DNA of 58,654 nucleotides, taken from contig SYHM01000181.1 in assembly GCA_005799205.1 (NCBI GenBank), positions 1 through 58,654 on the forward strand, given 5' to 3'. Source of the stretch: Planctomycetia bacterium. Lineage in GTDB: Bacteria; Planctomycetota; Phycisphaerae; Phycisphaerales; SM1A02. This document shows, in pieces, positions 50,081 through 58,292 of this stretch. Below the pieces are notes generated by a model. It was not told the DNA's origin. It searched no databases and was given only the letters and a program-made list of their open reading frames with translations. How positions within the stretch are numbered: the first letter of the stretch is position 1; the number at the start of each line of letters is the position of its first letter. The position numbers and the translations under genes were made by a program.

Positions 50081-51607
50081 TCACACCGGCTGAGGTCGGA
50101 GCTCGTGAAAGTCAGCATTCTCGTTGAGGTACTTCATCGCGTCACCCACAACGTAGAAGCTTCCGGTCACACAGATCAGGTCATCACGGCTCGTTGCGCG
50201 CATTGCGAGCTGAATCGCCTCGCCAGCCGTTCGCGCCACCTGACTCATCTTTCCGCTGCGCTCTTGAAACAGCTTTTGCAGTTCAACAGGATCGGCCGCG
50301 CGCGGATTGCCGGTCGCGCGTGTGAAAATCACCTTGTCTGCACCAAGGTTGAGTCGGTCAAGCATTTCGCCGACATCCTTGTCCTGACAGCAGCCAAACA
50401 CGCAGACCATGCTGTCGTACGGAACATGCGCACCCACACATCGCATGAGCGCATTGAGACTCGCTGGATTGTGGGCGCCATCGACCAAGACGCGGGGACG
50501 ATCACTCACGAGATCCATACGCCCGAGCACTTTCGTCTTGCTCAATCCCCCCGTGATGAGGTTGTCGGGGCAGGTGAATCCCGCTGCGCGCACGCACTCG
50601 ACGGCCGCGAGCGCCACGCCGCAATTGATCGCCTGATGCTCGCCCGGGAGCGGCACAGGCAAGTGCTCGATGCGCATCGTCTTGGTGTAGTAACAGACTC
50701 GGGTGTGCGGTCCAGTTTCAGGCGACGTGCAGAAGCGGCTTGAAAACTCAATGTCTTTGTTCACGATTCGCAAGTCAGCACCGACCTTTGTCGCTACCTC
50801 TGCGAACACCTTGTTCACTTCGGGTTGCGAGTCAAACACGATTGCGGGAACACCGCGCTTGAAAATGCCCGCCTTCTCGCGAGCGATCTTGCCGAGCGTG
50901 TCGCCAAGGATGCGCGTGTGATCAAAGTCGATTGTCGTCACGACGGAGGCAATCGGAGTAATCACGTTGGTCGAGTCGAGGCGACCTCCGAGACCCACTT
51001 CGATAACGGCAATGTCGACCGCCTCGTCGGCGAAATACTTGAACGCCATCGCGGTCATCGCCTCGAAGAACGTCGGATCAACCTTGGCCTTCGCGGCCGC
51101 TGCCTGCACCTTCTTCGCCATCTCGACCATTGCCGGCTTCGAGATCATCCGCTCATTGATTGCGATGCGCTCCCGCACATCGACGAAGTGTGGGCTTGTA
51201 TAGGTACCAACGGTGTACTTGCACCCAGCAAGCATGTTCGCGATCATCGCGCAGGTCGATCCCTTGCCGACAGTGCCGGCAACATGCACGGTCTTGATCG
51301 ACTCGTGCGGATTCCCCATCGCGGCGAGGAGGGCACGCATTCGGTCGAGGCGAAATGTGTTTTCGTCGTACTTCACGACGCGCATGCGTTCGATATCAGG
51401 GCGATCAGCGAGCCACTTGAGAGCCGCCTGATAGCCACTAATCTCGATTGGGGTTGCGCGCGCTGGCGCAACCTCAACAACTGGGGCCTTCGGAAGCTTC
51501 GCCGCCGAAGAAGCAACCCGTGCCGTGCCAGCCGCAGCCCCCTTCGTCGACCCCTTCGAGGAAGTAGTAGCGCGAGAACCTGATCGACCGGCGGGCTTGC
51601 TATTCAT
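50081..51607 (-). CDS. folC: Dihydrofolate/folylpolyglutamate synthase
   Basis: Adds glutamates to folates. The ATG 51607 gives 508 residues; TACACT is 9 bases upstream. The first 65 residues are a Lys/Ser/Ala/Pro-rich extension not found in typical FolC (about 430 residues). The Mur-ligase-like ATPase core has the P-loop VAGTVGKGSTCAM, then TSPHFVDVRERI, EVGLGGRLDSTNV (Mg2+ and substrate sites) and DFDHTRILGDTLGKIAREKAGIF. The C-terminal domain includes LVDGAHNPASLNAL. Gene start lies only 27 bases from the divergent LOG-family gene. Confidence 0.93.
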   Translation of the reverse strand: MNSKPAGRSGSRATTSSKGSTKGAAAGTARVASSAAKLPKAPVVEVAPARATPIEISGYQAALKWLADRPDIERMRVVKYDENTFRLDRMRALLAAMGNPHESIKTVHVAGTVGKGSTCAMIANMLAGCKYTVGTYTSPHFVDVRERIAINERMISKPAMVEMAKKVQAAAAKAKVDPTFFEAMTAMAFKYFADEAVDIAVIEVGLGGRLDSTNVITPIASVVTTIDFDHTRILGDTLGKIAREKAGIFKRGVPAIVFDSQPEVNKVFAEVATKVGADLRIVNKDIEFSSRFCTSPETGPHTRVCYYTKTMRIEHLPVPLPGEHQAINCGVALAAVECVRAAGFTCPDNLITGGLSKTKVLGRMDLVSDRPRVLVDGAHNPASLNALMRCVGAHVPYDSMVCVFGCCQDKDVGEMLDRLNLGADKVIFTRATGNPRAADPVELQKLFQERSGKMSQVARTAGEAIQLAMRATSRDDLICVTGSFYVVGDAMKYLNENADFHELRPQPV

Positions 51608-51627
51608 AGGACTTTGAGTGTAGTCCT
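51608..51627. promoter_or_regulatory. Inverted repeat in the folC/LOG divergent gap
   Basis: AGGACT and AGTCCT form perfect 6-base arms around an 8-base spacer. The repeat fills most of the 27 bases between the two start codons and includes both proposed -10 hexamers. Confidence 0.4.
51617..51626. promoter_or_regulatory. Shared bidirectional -10 for folC and LOG gene
   Basis: TACACT (minus, 51622-51617) is 9 bases before folC, and TAGTCC (plus, 51621-51626) is 8 bases before the LOG gene. The two hexamers share the TA at 51621-51622. The plus-strand hexamer ends in C, so it is the weaker one. Confidence 0.4.
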
Positions 51628-51634
51628 CACCCCA

Positions 51635-52420
51635 ATGGAATCCAAGCACATCAAAGAGGCCTTGCAACACGAGGCGTGGCGGGCACTGCGCATCATGAGC
51701 GAATTCGTGGACGCCACAGACACGATGGTCCGAGTTGGCCCCGCGGTCGCGGTGTTCGGGTCGGCACGAACGGCGCCCGAGCGACCTGAGTTTGCTCAGG
51801 CGATGGAGTGCGGCAAGCAGCTGGTCGGGCGTGGATTCGCAGTCATTACCGGCGGTGGCCCAGGCATCATGGAAGCGGCCAACAGGGGCGCCCTTGAGGC
51901 GAAGGGCGTGTCAGTTGGACTCAACATCTCACTGCCATTCGAACAGAAGCCCAATCCATATCAGAGCATTGAGCTGACCTTTCGTTACTTCTTCGTTCGC
52001 AAGGTGATGTTCGTGAAACACGCGCGAGGATTTATCATTTTTCCTGGGGGATTCGGCACGATGGACGAGTTGTTCGAGTCACTCACGCTCATTCAGACGC
52101 TCAAGATCGTTCCGTTTCCGGTCATCCTCGTCGGAAGAAAGTTCTGGGAGCCTCTGCTGACATGGATGCGCACGACCCTCGCCGAAGAGTTCAAGACCAT
52201 CTCTCCTGAAGACTTTGATCTCTTTCGCGTCACCGATGACGTCGGTGAGGCGGTCCGGATCATTGCTGATGTGCAAGCTGGCCGCCATGCGTGGGCGCCG
52301 AAACTGCCCCGTTTCGCTTCGGATCCGCCGATCACCGAAGAGGAGGGCATCCGCCAAGGAGTGCATCCACGGCGGCACTTGCAAGGGGATGCGGCGATGG
52401 GACTCGACAACCTCGAGTGA
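51635..52420 (+). CDS. LOG family protein (nucleoside 5'-monophosphate phosphoribohydrolase-like)
   Basis: A 261-residue member of the Rossmann-like LOG family, whose characterised members cut the N-glycosidic bond of nucleotides, releasing free base. Motifs are VAVFGSARTAPE, ITGGGPGIMEAANRGALEA and the active-site PGGFGTMDELFESLTLIQT. Conserved Arg and Glu residues are in place. The C-terminal 30 residues extend past the usual fold. The ATG 51635 is preferred to TTG 51614. The physiological substrate in bacteria without cytokinins is not certain. Its end faces hrpB with 15 bases between. Confidence 0.88.
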   Translation: MESKHIKEALQHEAWRALRIMSEFVDATDTMVRVGPAVAVFGSARTAPERPEFAQAMECGKQLVGRGFAVITGGGPGIMEAANRGALEAKGVSVGLNISLPFEQKPNPYQSIELTFRYFFVRKVMFVKHARGFIIFPGGFGTMDELFESLTLIQTLKIVPFPVILVGRKFWEPLLTWMRTTLAEEFKTISPEDFDLFRVTDDVGEAVRIIADVQAGRHAWAPKLPRFASDPPITEEEGIRQGVHPRRHLQGDAAMGLDNLE

Positions 52421-52435
52421 CCGTCTACCCACGCT

Positions 52436-54970
52436 TCACCGCCATGTGTGCCTGGGATATCTGCGCCGAAGAGCTGGAACGAGTTGCGGATAGAGCACCT
52501 TCCAGAACGCCGCGATGTCTGATGTGACCTGCAGAGGCCTTGAGTTTGGCCCAAGAATCTCGATCGTGATCGTGACTCGTCCATCGGCGATTCGCGGAGT
52601 CTCGTCGACTCCGTACAGATCCTGAATCTTCGCGCGGCCGCGCGGCGGCTGATTCGGTTCGTAGTTGAGTTTCATCGAGTGCCCGCTCGGAAGTCGAATC
52701 GCCGCTGGAGCCATGCGCGAGACGAATTGCTGATCGTCGTACGAGAGCGCCGACATGATGACGGCGAGGCTCGGGCGACCACGCACCTGACTGAATCGAG
52801 TCGCCCCTGTCGCAAGCTCAGCGAAGAGGATGCGCAGATCGTCGTCGCTATAGGTCACGAGGCCACGCTGAGGACACAGTGCCGCGACCCATCTGGTCCG
52901 GGCGATCCATGGATCGACCTGCTCACTCCAGTCGTCTGGGCGCAGTTGATCATCCACCATATGTGCCGCAATCAGCGATGCTGCGGCCAGCGCATCGCGC
53001 GCTGGACGACGCGTCTGCTCGATCGGCGTCTCGTCAAACGAGACCTCTTCAACTTCCTCGACGGACTGACTCTGCTCAAGCCAGCGCTCATGGGTCTGCC
53101 GAGTAAATCGATTTGGCAATGCCGACTCAACCCACGCGCGCTCGAGCGCAACGGTCATCGAGAGGGCCGTTTCGAGTGAATCGCCCGTGCCCTTATGCCT
53201 CACTTCAAAGGCGAGAAGCGGTCCAACCGAGTCATGAAGGCTTCTGGGTTCAATCGAGACTCGCCTGCGGCCAAGCATCGGTGCATGTGGTCGCTGCCGA
53301 TCAGGGCGCCAAGCAATTCGATCTGGGAATCCAAGCATGAATGACGTCGCGATTGCCTCGTCAGAATGCGCATCGTCCCGATCGCGCTGTGCCACACCCT
53401 GCGCTGCGCGCCGAGCAGACGCTTCAAGATCGTGGGCCGCCTTGAACACCTCGCGCACCGCGTCACCATCGAGCGACACGCCACGCATTGCACCGTGCTT
53501 CCACGCACTCAAAGCGCGCTCTCGCGCGATCAGGTCGCCGTGGCGATCGTGCAGCTCGAGGTGCGCGCGCAGCGCCTGTGGATCGTCGCGCTCCACAGGA
53601 TCACGCTCTGTCAGCAGTGCAGACCACAGCGCGACTCGCGAAGCGCAGCCCCGGCGCACACCCTCCAGCAGCGCGCGCGCAACCCGCGGATGCGCAGGAA
53701 TTCGCGCAATGGCTCGTCCATCATCCGTGAGCGCGCCGTTGGCATCAGTCGCACCAACCATGCGAAGCACATTGTGCGCTCGATGCAGCGATTGTGCCTT
53801 CGGTTCGTCGATCCACGGAAACCCAGCGACCTCTCGCTCGCCAATGACCAGCAGGCTCATGAGCGGCTCCGCGAGATCGATGCGGTGCACCTCGGCAGTC
53901 TCGAACGCGGCACGCTGACCCTGCGACCGCTCGCTCCACAGGCGCAGGCAGAGCCCTGGCGCGGTCCTACCAGCCCGACCAGCACGCTGACGAGCACTCG
54001 CCTGACTGATTGGCTCAACAACGAGCGTGTTGAGGTCGCGCAGTGGGTCGAATCGGTGCACACGCGCCAGTCCGCTGTCGACGACGAAACGAATCCCCGG
54101 AATCGTGAGGCTCGTCTCAGCGATGTTCGTTGCGACGACGACCTTGCGAACGCCGCTCGATTGCAGTGCGCGGTCCTGCTCTTGTGGAGTCTGGCCACCG
54201 TGCAGTGCGAGCAATTCGATTGGGGACGCGCGCATCCTCGCTCGAAGTGCGGCGAGGGTCCACTCGATCTCCTTGCGTCCAGGCATGAAGACGAGACCAT
54301 CTCCATCGCAGCCATCAAGGGCATCGGCGACCACCCCAGCAGTGCGTTCGAAGAGGTCGTCACCGCGCGCTGAGTCGCCAAGATGCCTGATCTCGACTGG
54401 ATACATCCTTCCAGAAACACTCACGGGATCGACCTCAAAGACCTCTGCGAGCCGAGCCGCGTCAAGTGTCGCGCTCATGACCACCAGTCGAAGATCTCGA
54501 CGGCGATGCGCCTGCAGGGTGCGCACGATCCCTGCCGCAAGGTCACTTGAGATTCCTCGCTCGTGAAACTCGTCGAGCACAACCGTGCTAATGCCAGCAA
54601 GATCGGGCGACCCCTGGGCGAGGCGCACGAAAAGACCATCGGTCATAAACAGGATGCGTGTTGCTGCACTCTCGACCCGTTCATACCGAGTGCGGTAGCC
54701 CACGAGCTCTCCCTCGCGGGTTCCCATTTCGAACGCCACCCGGCGCGCCACCGCGCGTGCGGCAAGGCGGCGTGGCTGCAGCACAACGATCTGTCCAGCC
54801 GGGCACGAGCGCGCGCGCAGCAGCATCTGTGGCAACTGCGTCGTTTTCCCCGATCCAGTTTCGGCGACGAGCACAAGTCGGCGCTCTTGTTCGAGTCGCG
54901 CGCACAACGCTTCCTCGAACTCAAGGATGGGGAGTCGCGCGCGCTGCACACGATTCGATTCAGAATGCAT
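52436..54970 (-). CDS. hrpB: ATP-dependent RNA helicase HrpB
   Basis: An 844-residue DEAH-box helicase of the HrpB type. Core motifs are VAETGSGKTTQLPQ, QPRRLAARAVARRV, DEFHERGISSDL, VMSATLDAARL, ATNIAETSLTIPGIRFVVDSG and QRAGRAGRTAPG. After the helicase-associated domain, the HrpB-specific C-terminus appears (SLAVIMSALSYDDQQ, LNYEPNQPPRGRAKIQDLYG, LGPNSRPLQVTSDI). ATG 54970 begins inside the end of the previous gene; an earlier in-frame codon at 54991 is an alternative. The role of HrpB in bacteria is uncertain. It is the last gene of the ribH operon. Confidence 0.93.
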   Translation of the reverse strand: MHSESNRVQRARLPILEFEEALCARLEQERRLVLVAETGSGKTTQLPQMLLRARSCPAGQIVVLQPRRLAARAVARRVAFEMGTREGELVGYRTRYERVESAATRILFMTDGLFVRLAQGSPDLAGISTVVLDEFHERGISSDLAAGIVRTLQAHRRRDLRLVVMSATLDAARLAEVFEVDPVSVSGRMYPVEIRHLGDSARGDDLFERTAGVVADALDGCDGDGLVFMPGRKEIEWTLAALRARMRASPIELLALHGGQTPQEQDRALQSSGVRKVVVATNIAETSLTIPGIRFVVDSGLARVHRFDPLRDLNTLVVEPISQASARQRAGRAGRTAPGLCLRLWSERSQGQRAAFETAEVHRIDLAEPLMSLLVIGEREVAGFPWIDEPKAQSLHRAHNVLRMVGATDANGALTDDGRAIARIPAHPRVARALLEGVRRGCASRVALWSALLTERDPVERDDPQALRAHLELHDRHGDLIARERALSAWKHGAMRGVSLDGDAVREVFKAAHDLEASARRAAQGVAQRDRDDAHSDEAIATSFMLGFPDRIAWRPDRQRPHAPMLGRRRVSIEPRSLHDSVGPLLAFEVRHKGTGDSLETALSMTVALERAWVESALPNRFTRQTHERWLEQSQSVEEVEEVSFDETPIEQTRRPARDALAAASLIAAHMVDDQLRPDDWSEQVDPWIARTRWVAALCPQRGLVTYSDDDLRILFAELATGATRFSQVRGRPSLAVIMSALSYDDQQFVSRMAPAAIRLPSGHSMKLNYEPNQPPRGRAKIQDLYGVDETPRIADGRVTITIEILGPNSRPLQVTSDIAAFWKVLYPQLVPALRRRYPRHTWR

Positions 54971-55664
54971 CTGAGTAGCGCTTGCGAACATCCTCGAGAA
55001 AGCGCGCGACCTGCGCCTGCTGCTTGGGAGATGCGGTCACTTCGACCTCCTTTTGCCACAAGCTCATGAATCCAAGTGCTCCATCCTCATCGAGTGATGG
55101 AATCGTCTGATCGGCCATGCGCTTTTCATCGCGCGCTGCGCCAGACCGAATGCGTTCGAGCCGCTCCTTGTCAGTTCGATCGCGCTCCTTGCCGGTGGTG
55201 AGTTTCTCTCCCATCTTGAGCCAGTTCAACACCCAATCATCGATGTACTTGCCTTGGTCGCGCTGAGACGATTCGAAATACCCGGATGCACCTTGCACCA
55301 GAATGTCGCGAGCGAGAATGCGGGCATTCTGAGTCAATTGCTTTCGCACAGGGCCAGTCACCCCAGCAAAGAACCCGGCCATAGCCGCGCTATCCGAACT
55401 CTCCATTCCACGAAACCGCTCGCTCAACTCAAGCAGAAACTTCATCCGCTCTTCGAGAGACAACTGATTGAAGTCGTCCATTGCGAGGTATCCAAAGACA
55501 TCGTCGACTGGAGTGTCAAAGATTGACGGCGGTGGTTTCCACCGAACTTCCATCCACCACCACACCCCGACTGCAAGAAGCAACACCACCACAGTGCCTG
55601 CGCCAATGCGCGCGACCTGTTGGCCGCGTCCGCGCAGTGAGTGTTTCAGTTGGTCGAGGTCCAT
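54960..55664 (-). CDS. Single-pass membrane protein of unknown function
   Basis: A 234-residue protein. ATG 55664 is preferred (MDLDQLKHSL) because a further 38 upstream codons cross the pseudopilin gene's end. After a short basic N-terminus, one membrane helix (VARIGAGTVVVLLLAVGVWWW, about 17-37) anchors a charged, helical domain (45-234), with FLLELSERFRGMESSD and KERDRTDKERLERIRSG. The topology is that of a small assembly factor such as those near type IV pilus genes. It starts 13 bases after the pseudopilin gene, so the two are probably made together. The final 11 bases overlap the hrpB start. Confidence 0.6.
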   Translation of the reverse strand: MDLDQLKHSLRGRGQQVARIGAGTVVVLLLAVGVWWWMEVRWKPPPSIFDTPVDDVFGYLAMDDFNQLSLEERMKFLLELSERFRGMESSDSAAMAGFFAGVTGPVRKQLTQNARILARDILVQGASGYFESSQRDQGKYIDDWVLNWLKMGEKLTTGKERDRTDKERLERIRSGAARDEKRMADQTIPSLDEDGALGFMSLWQKEVEVTASPKQQAQVARFLEDVRKRYSDAF

Positions 55665-55677
55665 CGGTTTTCCGCTT

Positions 55678-56316
55678 TCAATCAACCGCAGTGTTGGCTT
55701 CCACAGTCGCCGCGCGTGCGGCACCGTCAAGATAGATCGCATTGCGCGGCACACGCGTGCCTGGGTGACGGTCTTCACTATCGATCAAAATCGGAAAGAG
55801 ACCCTTCGCGTCATTCTCGAACAGTTTCGCGACGAGCTTGCCTTCGGTCTCAAGACGAAGGCGTTGGCGCTGACGCTCAATCGTGTTCGCTGGAAGTGTC
55901 ATGAGCACCTGCAGGGTCTCCATCTGCACCTGGGGACTGAAGCGCAGCAGCCCGGGCAGATAGTTGTAGCTCGTCCCCGTGTCGGTCGACTCTGTATCGA
56001 AGTCCGCGGGACAGATCCACGTTGGACTCTCGACATCGATGTAGTTCGCAAGCAGGTTCGGAAGTCCACCGCTGATGCCCTCTGGAGTCACCACAGGGAG
56101 GAACTCACACATCGGCATCGCCCCACGATTGGCAACCTGATACGACTGCCACGCCGTAAAATTCTGACGCAGGTTGCTCAGACATCCTGAATTGCGAGAC
56201 TCGGCGCGCACCATCTTGATCGCAGGCATCACGAGCCCGATCAGCAACGTGATGATTCCAACGACAACGAGCGTTTCAACAAGAGTGAAGGCGCGTTGGC
56301 ACGAGAACCGGTTCAT
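55678..56316 (-). CDS. Prepilin-type pseudopilin in the ftsY operon
   Basis: A 212-residue protein with a prepilin leader CQRAFTLVETLVVVGIITLLIGLV: cleavage before F, conserved Glu and a hydrophobic helix. The mature region has NLRQNFTAWQSY near the helix end, CPADFD in the middle and IYLDGAARAATV at the end. The C-terminal H-x9-DG motif of the other pseudopilin is only partly present (LDG without the spaced His). The ATG overlaps the ftsY stop by 4 bases, so it is firmly part of this operon. Assembly proteins are not nearby. Confidence 0.85.
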   Translation of the reverse strand: MNRFSCQRAFTLVETLVVVGIITLLIGLVMPAIKMVRAESRNSGCLSNLRQNFTAWQSYQVANRGAMPMCEFLPVVTPEGISGGLPNLLANYIDVESPTWICPADFDTESTDTGTSYNYLPGLLRFSPQVQMETLQVLMTLPANTIERQRQRLRLETEGKLVAKLFENDAKGLFPILIDSEDRHPGTRVPRNAIYLDGAARAATVEANTAVD

Positions 56317-57263
56317 GCCGAAAGCGTAGCCGCGCTCGGGGCAAAGACCGCATCAACGAACTTGTCTGGATCGAATGGCTGCACATCTTCGGGCGTCTCG
56401 CCGACACCGATCAGTTTTACGGGGACTCCAAGCGCATCGTGGATCGCAAGAACGACCCCGCCGCGCGCTGTGCCATCCATTTTTGCAAGAAAGATGCCTG
56501 AGATATCGACGGCTTTCCGAAAAGCCGCGGCCTGCACGACGGCATTCTGCCCACTCGTTGCGTCGAGCACGAGCAGCGTTTCATGGGGGGCGCCTGGAAT
56601 CCGGCGGCGTACGACATCTCTGATTTTCACGAGCTGTCGCATCAAGCTCTCTTCGTTGTGCAATCGCCCCGCAGTGTCGATGAGCAACACATCGACGCCT
56701 CGCGCAACGGCGGCATCAGCTGCGTCAAAGGCGACTGCAGCGGGGTCTGCCCCTGCGACTCCTCGAATGATCTCAACATTCAGCCTGCTTGCCCACACGC
56801 CAAGCTGTGCGACGGCCCCCGCCCGGTAGGTATCAGCCGCCGCGAGCAAGACTGTTCGTCCCGAAGCCTGAATCGAATGGGCAATCTTGGCAACACTCGT
56901 GGTCTTGCCGACGCCATTCACTCCGACCACCAGCACCACGGCTGGTTTCGAAGTGGTCGCGGCAATCTCGGTTGTCATCCCGGGCTTTGGGGCGAGCCGT
57001 GCCTTCATCGACTTCTTGAGATGTTCAAGCGCGTCCTCGCCCCGATCCATGCGACCCGCGAGAAACTCAGTTCGAAGTGCCGCGACCAATTCGCGCGCTG
57101 CCCCGACTCCGACGTCGGCACTGATGAGCAATCGTTCAACTTCGTGCAGCGTGGCATCGTCAATTCGGCGGCCGTGCAGCACACTGCAGACACCAGCTCC
57201 GAGCGCCGACGCGGTGCGCGCGAGACCCTTGCGAACCGCGTCAATGGCTGCCTTGAAGAACAC
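56313..57263 (-). CDS. ftsY: Signal recognition particle receptor FtsY
   Basis: FtsY docks SRP-ribosome complexes at the membrane. The GTG at 57263 gives 316 residues, an NG-domain protein without the long acidic A domain of E. coli FtsY. The N domain is about 1-95. GTPase motifs follow: GVNGVGKTTSVAKIAH (G1), AADTYRAGAVAQLGVW, LIDTAGRLHNEESLM and LAKMDGTARGGVV, then the closing GETPEDVQPFDPDKFVDAV. A longer frame upstream overlaps nusB and is not used. The GTG follows the nusB stop by 7 bases and the stop overlaps the pseudopilin ATG. Confidence 0.95.
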   Translation of the reverse strand: MFFKAAIDAVRKGLARTASALGAGVCSVLHGRRIDDATLHEVERLLISADVGVGAARELVAALRTEFLAGRMDRGEDALEHLKKSMKARLAPKPGMTTEIAATTSKPAVVLVVGVNGVGKTTSVAKIAHSIQASGRTVLLAAADTYRAGAVAQLGVWASRLNVEIIRGVAGADPAAVAFDAADAAVARGVDVLLIDTAGRLHNEESLMRQLVKIRDVVRRRIPGAPHETLLVLDATSGQNAVVQAAAFRKAVDISGIFLAKMDGTARGGVVLAIHDALGVPVKLIGVGETPEDVQPFDPDKFVDAVFAPSAATLSA

Positions 57264-57270
57264 GCGGCTC

Positions 57271-57729
57271 CTAGTTCGTTGTTGCACTGACCGTCGGGTT
57301 GGCGACGCGATCAAGCACTCCGTTGATGAAGGGAGGGCTTGCGCTGTGGCTGTACTCCTTCGAGAGTTCAATCGCCTCATTGATAGCGATCGCCGCGGGA
57401 ACTCCGCCGTGCTTAATCTCGTAGTACCCCAGCCGAAGAATGTTGCGATCAATGGTCGGCTGTCGATGCCATGACCATTCAGGTGTCAGGAGCGCAAGCG
57501 CCTGATCTGCCTCTTCGCGCGTTGCCCAGGCACACTTCGCCAGCGCAATCCCCTCTTCGACGATCGGAACTTCGAAATCGCACTCGCGTTCGAATGCGTT
57601 GGCGCTTCGAGCCTCGCGCGCACGCGACTCGAATGACTCGCGCAGGTGTACGAGATCACTTGTGCCACCGAGGTCAAACTGAAACATCGCCTGCAACGCG
57701 CAACAACGCCGTTCGTGATCGCGGCTCAT
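57271..57729 (-). CDS. nusB: Transcription antitermination factor NusB
   Basis: NusB joins NusE/S10 at boxA to prevent premature termination in rRNA operons. The 152-residue all-helical protein has the family core: RCCALQAMFQFDL near the start, then WHRQPTIDRNILRLGYYEIKHGGVPAAIAINEAIELSKEYS and PFINGVLDRVA at the end. ATG 57729 overlaps the ribH stop by 4 bases; the extra upstream codons to 57750 are not needed. The ribH-nusB order is widespread in bacteria. Confidence 0.95.
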   Translation of the reverse strand: MSRDHERRCCALQAMFQFDLGGTSDLVHLRESFESRAREARSANAFERECDFEVPIVEEGIALAKCAWATREEADQALALLTPEWSWHRQPTIDRNILRLGYYEIKHGGVPAAIAINEAIELSKEYSHSASPPFINGVLDRVANPTVSATTN

Positions 57730-58265
57730 TGCCTCGCTCCTACGCAGCAAGATCGTGAGCTCGATGCACCGGCACGAATCGCCTGAATCGTGCGAGCTGC
57801 TGCGATCGCTGCCCGCATCGCCTCTGACCCCTTATTGCCCTTGTTACCCCCAGCACGTGCGCGCGCCTGCTCCATCGTGAGGCAGGTCAGAAGCCCAAAT
57901 GCGACGGGCTTGACTGCGCGGAGCGAAAGGTCTGTGAGCCCCTGCGCGACTGCATCGCAGATGAACCGATCATGACTCGTCTCGCCAGTGAGCACACAGC
58001 CAAGGGCGACCACCGCGTCGATGTCCGCTCGTGCGACGAGCGCCGCACTGACAACGACCAGTTCGAACGCGCCAGGCGAACTGACGTGCATCAGCGAATC
58101 GCTCTGTCCACCGGCGTCAACGAACGAATCACGCGCCCCCTGCTGAAGTGCGGCGCAAATCTCTGAGTGATAGCAACTCGTGACGACCGCGATGCGGAGT
58201 CCACGCGCATCACCGATCGACAATCCTGCGCACGAGTGAGAGTTCGCTGGCTCCTGTGGGGTCAT
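57726..58265 (-). CDS. ribH: 6,7-Dimethyl-8-ribityllumazine synthase
   Basis: RibH condenses the two riboflavin precursors to lumazine. The 179-residue protein has all main motifs: IAVVTSCYHSEI (substrate site), SSPGAFELVVV, GCVLTGETSHDRFICDAV with the active-site His, and GNKGNKGSEAMRAAI. It is the first gene of the ribH-nusB-ftsY-pseudopilin-membrane protein-hrpB series. A -10-like TACCAT is 11 bases before the ATG and shares its TA with the -10 of the divergent UbiA-family gene. Confidence 0.95.
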   Translation of the reverse strand: MTPQEPANSHSCAGLSIGDARGLRIAVVTSCYHSEICAALQQGARDSFVDAGGQSDSLMHVSSPGAFELVVVSAALVARADIDAVVALGCVLTGETSHDRFICDAVAQGLTDLSLRAVKPVAFGLLTCLTMEQARARAGGNKGNKGSEAMRAAIAAARTIQAIRAGASSSRSCCVGARQ

Positions 58266-58276
58266 GGGGGTTGAGA

Positions 58277-58286
58277 ATGGTAGCCT
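58277..58286. promoter_or_regulatory. Shared bidirectional -10 for ribH and UbiA-family gene
   Basis: TACCAT (minus, 58282-58277) serves ribH and TAGCCT (plus, 58281-58286) serves the UbiA-family gene. They share the TA at 58281-58282, forming the symmetrical AnnnTAnnnT pattern. Distances to the start codons are 11 and 6 bases. Confidence 0.55.
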
Positions 58287-58292
58287 GCGAGT

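Noticed and set aside
48486..50093. A 535-codon plus-strand open frame opposite leuS
   Set aside because: leuS is unmistakable over the whole stretch, and the antisense frame has no recognisable domain and an Arg/His/Ser-rich composition typical of shadow frames in GC-rich DNA.
57826..57849. Apparent NKG duplication in RibH (GNKGNKG)
   Set aside because: Compared with the usual RAGTKAGNKG the length is unchanged, so it is a substitution in the loop and not an insertion.
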